Virus record (IMG/VR): IMGVR_UViG_3300036854_000033
Span: 1 to 23,908 of that record
DNA length: 23,908 nucleotides
Strand: one strand, 5' to 3'
Source of the DNA: a virus
A program made the position numbers and the translations under genes. The first letter of the stretch is position 1, and the number at the start of each line of letters is the position of its first letter. The notes under the pieces were generated by a model that saw only the letters and a list, made by a program, of their open reading frames with translations, ran no database searches and was not told where the DNA came from. Positions 1 through 5,539 of this stretch are shown here, piece after piece.

Positions 1-174
1 CGACCCGAAGGTCGGCCATCGTACCGAAAGGAACCACCCGGGCCGGACGCCACCACAACGCCCGAAGAGGGGGCAGGTGCGATCGTACCAGCCGCACGAC
101 CGGCCCGGTGCCGCTTCACCCGCGTGAGGGCACCAGGCCGGTCTCCGCCCCGCCGCTCCCGACGGCGGGGGGTC
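1..174. other. Non-coding left edge
   Basis: These 174 bases follow the stop of the holin candidate. I see no supported gene. The only possible coding start is an ATG on the minus strand at 19-17 (reading MADLRV off the left end), which lacks a clear ribosome binding site. The minus-strand octamer GGTACGAT occurs twice (89-82 and 25-18) and resembles a -10 element (TACGAT), but neither copy has a recognisable -35. A GC-rich hairpin at 148-170 is listed separately. Confidence 0.4.
148..170 (-). terminator. Candidate hairpin terminator after the lysis cassette
   Basis: CCCCGCCG (148-155) pairs perfectly with CGGCGGGG (163-170) around a 7-nt loop, giving an 8-bp all-GC stem a few bases after the stop codon of the last lysis gene. 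There is no U tract, which is common for actinobacterial hairpin terminators. Position and stem strength suggest termination of the lysis transcript; it could also be a 3' stabiliser. Confidence 0.45.
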
Positions 175-543
175 CTACGGCGGCGGGCTGAACGGGCTGG
201 TCGCGTTCGCGCCGTGGATGGCGGGGACGGCCAGGCTGAACACGAAGCCGACAAGGCCGAGCAGGAACGACTCGACCGTGGCGTTGACGACCAGGACGGT
301 TATCACCAGCCAGGCGAGCAGCGCGGCGCCGAGCGCGCCGAGGACGGATTGGAGCTGGGCGTGCCCGGCGGCGGGGGCGCGCAGGCTAGGGATGGCGAGG
401 CAGCCGAGCCCGGCGATGACGAGGATGGCCAGGGCAAGGGTCTGCCGGTGGGAGAACCCGACCCGGTTGGTCAGCGCGGCGGCGACCGCGACGGCGACCG
501 CACCGACCAGGGCGGCGAGCCGGGCAGCGCCCACGTCGGGCAC
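175..543 (-). CDS. Holin candidate, four-helix membrane protein
   Basis: A 122-aa protein with four hydrophobic segments at about residues 7-25, 36-53, 66-87 and 90-108, short loops and a Pro/Ser-rich tail. The GTG start at 543 is chosen because GGAGAGG lies 6 nt upstream and it follows the lysin stop by 2 nt. It is the last gene of a cassette with two lysins, the usual place for an actinophage holin, so the inferred role is forming the membrane lesion that times lysis. No holin family signature is recognisable by eye; the call rests on topology and context. A second membrane protein (antiholin) is not seen nearby, unless it lies beyond the left edge. Confidence 0.7.
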   Translation of the reverse strand: MPDVGAARLAALVGAVAVAVAAALTNRVGFSHRQTLALAILVIAGLGCLAIPSLRAPAAGHAQLQSVLGALGAALLAWLVITVLVVNATVESFLLGLVGFVFSLAVPAIHGANATSPFSPPP

Positions 544-545
544 GC

Positions 546-1475
546 TCAGCCTCTCCGGCCGAAGAACCCGCCCCGGCCGGCAGGCTCGGCGTCGGGCGCT
601 TCGGCGGGCTCGGCGGCGTGGGCGTGCGCGCCGGTTCCAGCGCGGAGGATGCCGAGCGCCTCGCCGAGCTGCGCGTCGAGGGTGGCGACCTGCTCGACGA
701 GGGCGTCGAGGTCGCTGCGCACCGCGTCGACCTTCCGGCCGACGCCTTCCACGCTTGAGTAGTCGTGGGGGTCGGCCGCACCGCCGGACACGTCGCCGAC
801 GCGGACGAGCTGGAAGTTGTGGTCCAGGTACTCCCGGGTCTCTGCGTCCAAGATGCTCAGATCCTCCGGTGGGGGCACGCCGGCCTGCCGCCAGCCGCCG
901 TAGGGTTCCTTGACGATGTCGTCGTAGTCGACCGTGCCGCCGCAGTAGGCGTTCTCGTTGTCGTACTGGTACAGGCAGCGCTTCGGTGACTTCTGCCCGC
1001 CGGACCAGGCGTAGCACTGCCAGCCCCAGGCGACCGTGCCGGGCACGAACCGTTCGATCGCCGAGTAGGGTCCGTACAGGCCCGCGTCGTCGCCCTTGGG
1101 GCGCAGGTAGGCGGCGGCGGCGTCCAGGTAGGCGCCGGCCGCGTTCCACTGGCTCGACGACCAGTAGGCGGGGTCCACGTCGAGGGCGAAGTAGTGGACG
1201 ATCCCGACGGGTGCGCCGGCGTCCCGGGCGGCCTGCCAGGACGCCTTCGCCGCCGCGGTGCCCGCGCTCGGCCCGCCGAGGATGTGGCTCTTCGACTCCT
1301 CAAAGACGATGACGATGTCCAGCCCGGCGTCGAGCAGGCGGTCCGCTTCGGGCTTGCGGAGGTTCTTCGCGCCCTGGTCGGTGATGCAGGTGTACCGGAT
1401 GGCCGCCCGGACGCCGTGCTGGGCGAGGCAGGTCGAGTCGGGATGCGCCCAGGAGTAGTCGACCGCGTCGACCAT
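546..1475 (-). CDS. Endolysin, DUF1906 / GH25-like glycoside hydrolase
   Basis: A 309-aa protein. Residues 1 to about 195 read as a DUF1906 (Rv2525c-like) TIM-barrel domain related to GH25 muramidases. It opens with VDAVDYSW, carries VIVFEESKSH near 55-64 and FALDVDPAYW near 96-105, with acidic residues (D6, E59/E60, D99, D101) at barrel strand ends. It probably cleaves or binds peptidoglycan glycan strands. Residues 224-277 (LVRVGD, DPHDYSSVEG, then a heptad-like helix) match the end of the amidase encoded upstream. The tail after about 280 is Ala/Glu/Pro-rich and ends GRGGFFGRRG. The ATG at 1475 overlaps the preceding stop as TGATG, implying translational coupling. No signal peptide is visible, so export would need the holin. 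Confidence 0.82.
   Translation of the reverse strand: MVDAVDYSWAHPDSTCLAQHGVRAAIRYTCITDQGAKNLRKPEADRLLDAGLDIVIVFEESKSHILGGPSAGTAAAKASWQAARDAGAPVGIVHYFALDVDPAYWSSSQWNAAGAYLDAAAAYLRPKGDDAGLYGPYSAIERFVPGTVAWGWQCYAWSGGQKSPKRCLYQYDNENAYCGGTVDYDDIVKEPYGGWRQAGVPPPEDLSILDAETREYLDHNFQLVRVGDVSGGAADPHDYSSVEGVGRKVDAVRSDLDALVEQVATLDAQLGEALGILRAGTGAHAHAAEPAEAPDAEPAGRGGFFGRRG
645..808 (-). repeat. Shared lysin C-terminal module, copy 2
   Basis: Codes for residues 224-277 of the GH25-like lysin. It shares VRVGD, a GG step, DPHDY, SVEG and a following amphipathic helix with the module at 1732-1893 in the amidase. Direct reading shows protein similarity and short blocks of DNA identity. Confidence 0.65.
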
Positions 1476-1663
1476 CAGCGCCCCCGCCGCCCCCGGCTGC
1501 GGGTCCGGGCCGCCTTCCGGGCCATCCGCGACCGGGCCGCGTGGGTCCGTCCCGCCCAGGAAATCTGCGCGGCCCGTTTCTTGCTCATCCCGCCTCCGCG
1601 CATCCCCTCGTAGGCCCGTGACCGGCTCTGTGGGATGTTGCCGTGCTTCCCGCCGGCTGGCAT
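1475..1663 (-). CDS. Small basic phage protein between the lysins
   Basis: A 62-aa, strongly basic protein (about one third Arg or Lys, no acidic stretch). The central MSKKRAAQISWAG resembles the small actinobacterial/phage proteins of the DUF7218 type that carry an S-K-x-x-A-A-x-I-A-N-A motif, but I cannot assign the family with certainty. The ATG at 1663 has a perfect AGGAGG 8 nt upstream that begins right at the amidase stop. The stop overlaps the next start (TGATG), so it lies in a tight lysis operon. Its function is unknown; nucleic-acid binding is a guess from charge. Confidence 0.75.
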   Translation of the reverse strand: MPAGGKHGNIPQSRSRAYEGMRGGGMSKKRAAQISWAGRTHAARSRMARKAARTRSRGRRGR

Positions 1664-1674
1664 GTCGTCGCCTC

Positions 1675-2628
1675 CTAGTGGGCGTGCTCCCCACCGAACG
1701 TGGGGACCGTCCCGCCGCCGCCGCTGCCGGAGACGGCGGCGAGGATCTGGTCGAGCTTGGCGTCCTGCGCGGCCACGTCGGCGGCGAGCTGGTCGACCTT
1801 CGCCTCCACCTGCTTCGCCTTCTGGAACGCGCCCTCCACGCTCGTGTAGTCGTGCGGGTCGAAGTCGCCGCCTTCCCGGTCGCCGACGCGAACGAGTTCG
1901 ACCAGGTCACGGACCCGGCCAATCGACCCGTCGACCACCTGCGAGGGCTTGGTCTTGTCGATCTTCTCGCCGCGGGACAGCATCCGCCAGAAGTCGTCAA
2001 GCATCGCCTGCTTGTCGGCGTCGGACCACTGTGGCCAGGCCATGAAGTCGTCCCCTCCTGTGGTGAACCCGGGCGGCGGGTTGCCGGCCATCGCGGCGAC
2101 CACGCCGTTCCGGTAGGCGGCCATGTCGAAGCTCGGGTCGATTTTCCTTCCGGGCGGGTCGCACGACTCTTTGTGGCCGGGGACGGTCGTCTGCTTCACT
2201 GTCCAGCCCATCACCTGGCAGATGCACGCGACCATCACCTGGTACTCGGGGTAGGCGAACGAGCCCGGCCCGCTAGAGCCCGCCGGGCTCGGCCCGGTCG
2301 CTTCGATCCCGAAGCTCGACCCGTTGCTCGGGAAACCGGACCGGCTCGCGCCCGCGTGGTTGGCCCGGCCGCAGGCGATCACAACCACGTCCCCGTTGGC
2401 GTGCAACGCCCAGGTGCACAGTGGCCCGGGGAGGTCGCTTCGGCCGTTGGCGAGGACCGAGTCGATGTCGCCGGTGCTGGCCGTGTGGTGGCAGATCACC
2501 GCCCACGGGTCCAGGCTCCCCGCGCTCCGGCTCGACCAGCCGGAGTAGTAGGAGCAGCGCAACCCGGCGTCGACCATCGCGTCAGTGCAGGCCCGGACCA
2601 TGTCCGCGAGGGCGCTCATGCTCGCCAT
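1675..2628 (-). CDS. Endolysin, N-acetylmuramoyl-L-alanine amidase
   Basis: A 317-aa protein with an amidase_2/PGRP-type zinc domain over about residues 20-180. It has AVICHHTAST with candidate zinc ligands at H47/H48, GIEATG with E109, and VPGHKESCDPPGRKIDP with H152 and the C156/D157 position, followed by the usual IDPSFDM. It would hydrolyse the lactyl amide between MurNAc and L-Ala. Residues 190-245 form a linker beginning MAWPQWSDADKQAML. Residues 246-299 (VRVGD, DPHDYTSVEG, then a helix with heptad spacing) are shared with the second lysin. The end is Gly-rich and His-tailed (GGEHAH). The ATG at 2628 follows the 53-aa gene stop by 2 nt. It lacks a signal peptide. Confidence 0.9.
   Translation of the reverse strand: MASMSALADMVRACTDAMVDAGLRCSYYSGWSSRSAGSLDPWAVICHHTASTGDIDSVLANGRSDLPGPLCTWALHANGDVVVIACGRANHAGASRSGFPSNGSSFGIEATGPSPAGSSGPGSFAYPEYQVMVACICQVMGWTVKQTTVPGHKESCDPPGRKIDPSFDMAAYRNGVVAAMAGNPPPGFTTGGDDFMAWPQWSDADKQAMLDDFWRMLSRGEKIDKTKPSQVVDGSIGRVRDLVELVRVGDREGGDFDPHDYTSVEGAFQKAKQVEAKVDQLAADVAAQDAKLDQILAAVSGSGGGGTVPTFGGEHAH
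1732..1893 (-). repeat. Shared lysin C-terminal module, copy 1
   Basis: Codes for residues 246-299 of the amidase, the counterpart of 645-808 in the second lysin. DPHDY[ST]SVEG is the most conserved core and is followed by roughly six helical turns ending DAKLDQIL, against DAQLGEAL in the other copy. Confidence 0.65.
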
Positions 2629-2630
2629 GG

Positions 2631-2792
2631 CTAGCCGTCCCCGTCGTCGCCGGGGAGCCGGTTGCGGCGCCACGGACGGACCTGGGACTGGTCGTTCGGG
2701 TCGAGCCGCTGCTCCAAGTACCAGGCGAGCAGGTCGACGACGGAGATCCGGTCCTCGGGGTAGTCCTCGGGCATCGGGTAGTCCTTGGACAT
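2631..2792 (-). CDS. 53-aa first protein of the lysis operon
   Basis: Reads MSKDYPMPEDYPEDRISVVD, then LLAWYLEQRLDPNDQSQV, then RPWRRNRLPGDDGDG. The N-terminal half is acidic and the C-terminal half mixed. There is no membrane segment and no recognised domain. Its stop lies 2 nt before the amidase start, so it is co-translated with lysis genes. The ATG at 2792 is preceded by a G-rich stretch (GGGTGGGGG about 10 nt upstream), a modest ribosome binding site. Function unknown; being the first gene after a promoter-like region makes it a real but uncharacterised gene. Confidence 0.65.
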   Translation of the reverse strand: MSKDYPMPEDYPEDRISVVDLLAWYLEQRLDPNDQSQVRPWRRNRLPGDDGDG

Positions 2793-2831
2793 CGGCGGCG
2801 CACCCCCACCCGGCCGGGTCGGCTACCCCGG

Positions 2832-2865
2832 ATGGTACGCTCACGACGATGGCCAGCCTGACAGG
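2832..2865 (-). promoter_or_regulatory. Promoter candidate for the lysis operon (CCTGTCAGG box, TACCAT -10)
   Basis: On the minus strand CCTGTCAGG (2865-2857) is followed after exactly 19 nt by TACCAT (2837-2832), a TAnnnT-type -10. This would start an mRNA near 2825, about 33 nt before the ATG of the 53-aa gene. The box lies inside the first codons of the divergent whiB gene. The same box and spacing occur before the GT-B gene. Confidence 0.5.
2836..2841 (+). promoter_or_regulatory. -10 element for a leaderless whiB mRNA
   Basis: TACGCT (TAnnnT) lies exactly 7 nt before the whiB ATG at 2849, and there is no Shine-Dalgarno sequence. Transcription would begin at or next to the A of ATG. No good -35 is seen. 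The element overlaps the minus-strand TACCAT of the lysis promoter, sharing the central TA. Confidence 0.5.
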
Positions 2866-3244
2866 TCCCGACCCGGCGCGGGCGGCGTGCCGGGGCGCGC
2901 CCTTGGAGTGGTTCTTCCCCGCCGAGGCGTTCGGCGTCGAACCGCCCGAGCCGGACCCTCGTGCCGTGGAGCTGTGCGAACGGTGCAGCGAGCGGGGCGT
3001 CTGCTTCGCGTGGGCGGTCGCGACCAACTCGGAAGGGACGTTCGGGGGCACGTCCACGGCGCAGCGGCGAGCGCTGTCCCGCCGGTACGCGCGGACGCTG
3101 TGCCCGGTCTGCCGGGAGCCGGACGGGGTGGTCGTCGTCGGCGACCAGCAGGTGTGCATCCGCTGCGCGGTCGCGTGGCTGGCCGCCCGCGTCCACCCGG
3201 CGAGGGCTAGCCGGGAGCGGGCACCTTCCCGCCCCGCTGGATGA
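2849..3244 (+). CDS. whiB: WhiB-family iron-sulfur transcription factor with extra zinc-knuckle-like tail
   Basis: A 131-aa protein and the only plus-strand gene supported. It has the four WhiB cysteines: C14, then CERCSERGVC giving C43, C46 and C52 (Cx2Cx5C), which bind a 4Fe-4S cluster. The turn normally written GVWGG reads GTFGG at 63-67, followed by the basic segment QRRALSRRYAR. Unusually, residues 85-106 contain a second pattern, CPVC then 14 residues then CIRC, resembling a zinc ribbon. Phage WhiB proteins (for example TM4 gp49) are known to act on host whiB targets and superinfection. The ATG at 2849 is preferred over upstream codons because the WhiB domain begins here and a -10 lies 7 nt before it. 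Its last 38 bp overlap the GT-B gene tail to tail. Confidence 0.9.
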   Translation: MASLTGPDPARAACRGAPLEWFFPAEAFGVEPPEPDPRAVELCERCSERGVCFAWAVATNSEGTFGGTSTAQRRALSRRYARTLCPVCREPDGVVVVGDQQVCIRCAVAWLAARVHPARASRERAPSRPAG

Positions 3245-4352
3245 CCAGGGCGTCCGCCCAGGCTTCCCAAAGCCGCCAGGCGTTGTCCGTCCAGGCGAGC
3301 TGCGCGGCGACCTGCCGGCCGGCTTCGGACAGCTCCGCCCGGTCGGCTTCGGAGTGCAGCAGGCGGCGGAGCTTCCGGTACCAGTCCCGGCCGTCCTTGG
3401 CCAGCCAGCCCGCGCCCAGCTTGTGGAGGACCTGGTACTCGGCGCGGGGGGAGGCGACGAACGGGACGCCGCAAGCGGCCTGTTCCAAGCCTTTCCACCA
3501 CGACTTCCCCCGGTTGAACCGCGTGTCCGCTAAGGGGACCATCCCCACGCCCAGGCCGGCGGCGACCGCCTTCGGCCAGTCGAGCAGCCCGATCCCTCCC
3601 GTCCCCGGCGGGTCGGCGTCCAGCCCGAACGCGCGGCCCGCACCCGTCGGGTCACCGACGATCCGGAAGCGGACCCCCTCGGCGACCAGCCGGGGGACGG
3701 CCGGGCGGGTCACCTGCGGGTCGTTCGGGTGGGAGCCCATCGACGCCGGCCAGCCGAGCCAGTCGGAATCCAGGTGGCGGGTGCCGTAGTAGTGGGGGGC
3801 GAGGTAGTTGCGGACGACCCGGCCGCGGCCGTGGGGGGCGTACACCTTAAGCAGCGCGGGGGTGGAGACGGTGACCAGGGTCGCGTCCCGGCACGCGTCG
3901 GCGAGGAACCGCCAAGAGTTGTGGTAGCCGTCGTCGGCGTAGGCGGCCATGGTGACCGCGACGGAGGCACGGCGGCCGGGGAAGCTCGCCGCCGTGGCCT
4001 CCGTCGAGGGGCGGAGCCTACCAGGGTGGAGGCCGACGAAGGCGGGGTTGTCGGGGTGGATCGCGGCCAGGTCGTCGTCGAGGTCGACGACCACGGCGAC
4101 GCCCTTGGACCGCAGGTAGGGGACGAGGGAGGCGACCCGGCCATCGGTGACGCGTTGCAGGACGACCACCTCCGCGTCGGGCGGGTAGTCGGCGTGGACG
4201 ACGGTGCGGCCTTGCAGCCGCATCGGCATCTGCCGCAGCTCCGGGGGGATGACCCGCACGTCCGCGCCGGCTGCGCGGAGGATCCCACCCGGCCAGATCA
4301 GCCGGGTAGAGCCGCAAGCCTGGTCGTCGGCGGGGATCACGTAGACGCGCAC
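3207..4352 (-). CDS. Glycosyltransferase, GT-B fold (GT1/GT4-like)
   Basis: A 381-aa protein. The N-terminal VRVYVIPADD, then STRLIWPGGILRAAGADVRV, is the opening Rossmann strand and helix typical of phage GT-B enzymes. VVVDLDDDLAAIHP (about 88-100) is the acidic strand end. Near the C terminus, GKSWWKGLEQAACGVPFVAS starts at residue 282 and is the nucleotide-sugar-binding signature of GT4-like enzymes, with E290 as the likely key glutamate. It should transfer a sugar from a nucleotide donor; the acceptor is unknown. The GTG at 4352 is chosen because homologous proteins begin at this strand and the codon lies 7 nt after TATAAC; no ribosome binding site is present. It is a single-gene unit after a 125-bp gap, ending opposite whiB. 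Confidence 0.85.
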   Translation of the reverse strand: MRVYVIPADDQACGSTRLIWPGGILRAAGADVRVIPPELRQMPMRLQGRTVVHADYPPDAEVVVLQRVTDGRVASLVPYLRSKGVAVVVDLDDDLAAIHPDNPAFVGLHPGRLRPSTEATAASFPGRRASVAVTMAAYADDGYHNSWRFLADACRDATLVTVSTPALLKVYAPHGRGRVVRNYLAPHYYGTRHLDSDWLGWPASMGSHPNDPQVTRPAVPRLVAEGVRFRIVGDPTGAGRAFGLDADPPGTGGIGLLDWPKAVAAGLGVGMVPLADTRFNRGKSWWKGLEQAACGVPFVASPRAEYQVLHKLGAGWLAKDGRDWYRKLRRLLHSEADRAELSEAGRQVAAQLAWTDNAWRLWEAWADALVIQRGGKVPAPG

Positions 4353-4355
4353 GCA

Positions 4356-4371
4356 CCGGGTTATAACCCGG
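4356..4371. promoter_or_regulatory. Perfect 16-bp palindrome over the GT-B -10 element
   Basis: CCGGGTTATAACCCGG is an exact inverted repeat. It contains TATAAC on both strands, the minus-strand copy being the proposed -10. Such a site could be an operator occluding the promoter, or simply a symmetric -10 able to fire both ways. Confidence 0.4.
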
Positions 4372-4393
4372 CTTGGCCGCCCGTCCTGACAGG
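4360..4393 (-). promoter_or_regulatory. Promoter candidate for the GT-B gene (CCTGTCAGG box, TATAAC -10)
   Basis: The minus-strand CCTGTCAGG (4393-4385), a 19-nt spacer and TATAAC (4365-4360) are followed after 7 nt by the GTG start at 4352, so the mRNA should be leaderless. TATAAC is 5/6 to the housekeeping -10 and is among the most AT-rich spots in this window. Confidence 0.55.
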
Positions 4394-4440
4394 CGGACTG
4401 GTAGCCTCCCGTCGTGGCCCGGTGGGTCGAGCGCGGGGGT

Positions 4441-4473
4441 GGTGGGGGAACACTGACCCGGGCGCTCCCCACC
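4441..4473 (-). terminator. Weak candidate hairpin after the glycosylation operon
   Basis: GGTGGGG (4441-4447) can pair with CCCCACC (4467-4473) around a 19-nt loop, immediately after the stop of the 59-aa gene. There is no U tract and the loop is large, so this is tentative. It separates the glycosylation operon from the next promoter. Confidence 0.25.
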
Positions 4474-4477
4474 GGGC

Positions 4478-4657
4478 TTAGTCGCTGGTTACGCCGCCCT
4501 GGTCGCCGCGGGCGGCTTCCAGCCGCCGGTCCAGGTCCGCGCGGGACGGGTAGGGCGCGTGGCCGTGCTGTAGCTCCTCGCCGTGCTTGTCGGCGCCGAG
4601 CGTGGCGGCGGCCTCCTCCCGCTGCCGCCCGCGCGTGCGGGTGTCCTTGTCAGCCAT
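4478..4657 (-). CDS. 59-aa hydrophilic protein ending the glycosylation operon
   Basis: Reads MADKDTRTRGRQREEAAATL, then GADKHGEELQHGHAPYPSRA, then DLDRRLEAARGDQGGVTSD. It is very charged, without hydrophobic segments. The ATG at 4657 has GAGGAGG upstream and overlaps the preceding glycosyltransferase stop by 8 nt (ATGGCTGA). Codon third positions are almost all G or C except the stop TAA, consistent with coding. No family recognised; probably a small accessory protein. Too short and charged to be an enzyme. Confidence 0.7.
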   Translation of the reverse strand: MADKDTRTRGRQREEAAATLGADKHGEELQHGHAPYPSRADLDRRLEAARGDQGGVTSD

Positions 4658-5369
4658 GGCTGTCCTCCTCGGCCTGGTCGGTTGCGCCTACCGGGCGCCT
4701 GGCGGCGGCGATGTCAGCGTCGCTGCGGGCGTCGCCGCAGTCGGGCCGCCCCGACGTGTTCGCCAGGGCGTGGCCGTTCGGGGCTTCGACGCGCCCGTCC
4801 GGGTCGCGCGGGTCGGCGTGCCAGACCCAGTACCAGGTCCGCTCGGCGACGTGGAAGATCCGCGCGCCGGCCGCGACGCAGTCCAGGGTGAAACGCCAGT
4901 CCTCCCCGCCGTTGGCGTCACCCTGCTCGGGCGGGCTATAGCCGACCTTCTTGGCCAGCTCCGCGCGGACCAGGATCGTCGAGGTGGTCGCGTGCGGCCA
5001 GGCCGGGTCGAACGGCTTGCCGAAGTTGCCGAGCACATCGGAGCAGTAGCGGTCGTCGAACCAAGAAAACACGTAGTCGGCGCCGGCCATGGTCGCCGCC
5101 TGCTCCAACACCTCAAGGTGGCGGCGCTTGAACATGTCGTCTGAGTCGAGCCAGGCGACCCAGTCGGCGGTGACCATGGCCAGGGCGGCGTTGCGGGCCT
5201 GCCAGGAGCCGGCGCCCTGCCGGTCGACGGCGACGACGAGCTGGTCGTAGCAGCGGGTCTGCCGGCCGGCGCTGGCGACCGCCCGGTCGAGCAGGCTCAT
5301 CCCGCCGGGACCGGAAGGGCGCATCCTCGCCGGGTGGGCGGGGATCGCGACGGCGATCGTGCCGATCAC
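4650..5369 (-). CDS. Glycosyltransferase family 2 (GT-A)
   Basis: A 239-aa protein. The N terminus VIGTIAVAIPAHPARM is the first GT-A strand, SLLDRAVASAGRQT is the usual helix after it, and ADWVAWLDSDDMFKRRHLE places the metal-binding DxD-type motif DSDD at 75-78. Later GGEDWRF and the aromatic RTWYWVWH fit the acceptor side. Family role: transfer of one sugar from a nucleotide donor with Mg/Mn. The GTG start at 5369 overlaps the upstream stop as GTGA. An open frame continues upstream but its translation there is not protein-like. It is co-transcribed with two other GT2 genes; the acceptor is unknown. Confidence 0.85.
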   Translation of the reverse strand: MIGTIAVAIPAHPARMRPSGPGGMSLLDRAVASAGRQTRCYDQLVVAVDRQGAGSWQARNAALAMVTADWVAWLDSDDMFKRRHLEVLEQAATMAGADYVFSWFDDRYCSDVLGNFGKPFDPAWPHATTSTILVRAELAKKVGYSPPEQGDANGGEDWRFTLDCVAAGARIFHVAERTWYWVWHADPRDPDGRVEAPNGHALANTSGRPDCGDARSDADIAAARRPVGATDQAEEDSHG

Positions 5370-5539
5370 GACGGCCACCACCAGTAGGCATGCGTGGCCG
5401 CCCGGCCACGCGGGGTCGTCCAGATAGCCAGCTCGTAGACGGCGACCGTCCCGGCCGGGGTGCGGCACCAGGTGAACCTGCCTCGGTCGGTGATCGGCCG
5501 GAACGTGGAGCCCTGCCGGAGCCACGGCTTGACGGTCAC
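5366..5539 (-). CDS. 57-aa protein between glycosyltransferases
   Basis: Reads VTVKPWLRQGSTFRPITDRG, then RFTWCRTPAGTVAVYELAIW, then TTPRGRAATHAYWWWPS. It is short, basic and Trp-rich, with alternating hydrophobic residues suggesting a small beta structure. It begins with GTG overlapping the upstream stop (GTGA) and ends overlapping the next start (GTGA), so it is embedded in the operon and translationally coupled on both sides. No family recognised. That tight packing and sensible codon use are the evidence that it is a gene. Confidence 0.7.
   Translation of the reverse strand: MTVKPWLRQGSTFRPITDRGRFTWCRTPAGTVAVYELAIWTTPRGRAATHAYWWWPS

Noticed and set aside
18-89. Two GGTACGAT octamers on the minus strand resembling -10 elements
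   Set aside because: Neither has a -35, a CCTGTCAGG box, or a following gene that can be confirmed inside the window.
546-2000. A 484-aa version of the GH25-like lysin starting upstream
   Set aside because: The extension overlaps the amidase and small basic genes and is low-complexity; the DUF1906 domain starts at the ATG at 1475, which overlaps the preceding stop.
4402-4941. A plus-strand GTG at 4414 preceded by TAGCCT 6 nt upstream
   Set aside because: The frame runs antisense through the 59-aa gene and a clear GT2 gene, and its translation is Arg/Pro-rich without features; the hexamer is likely chance.
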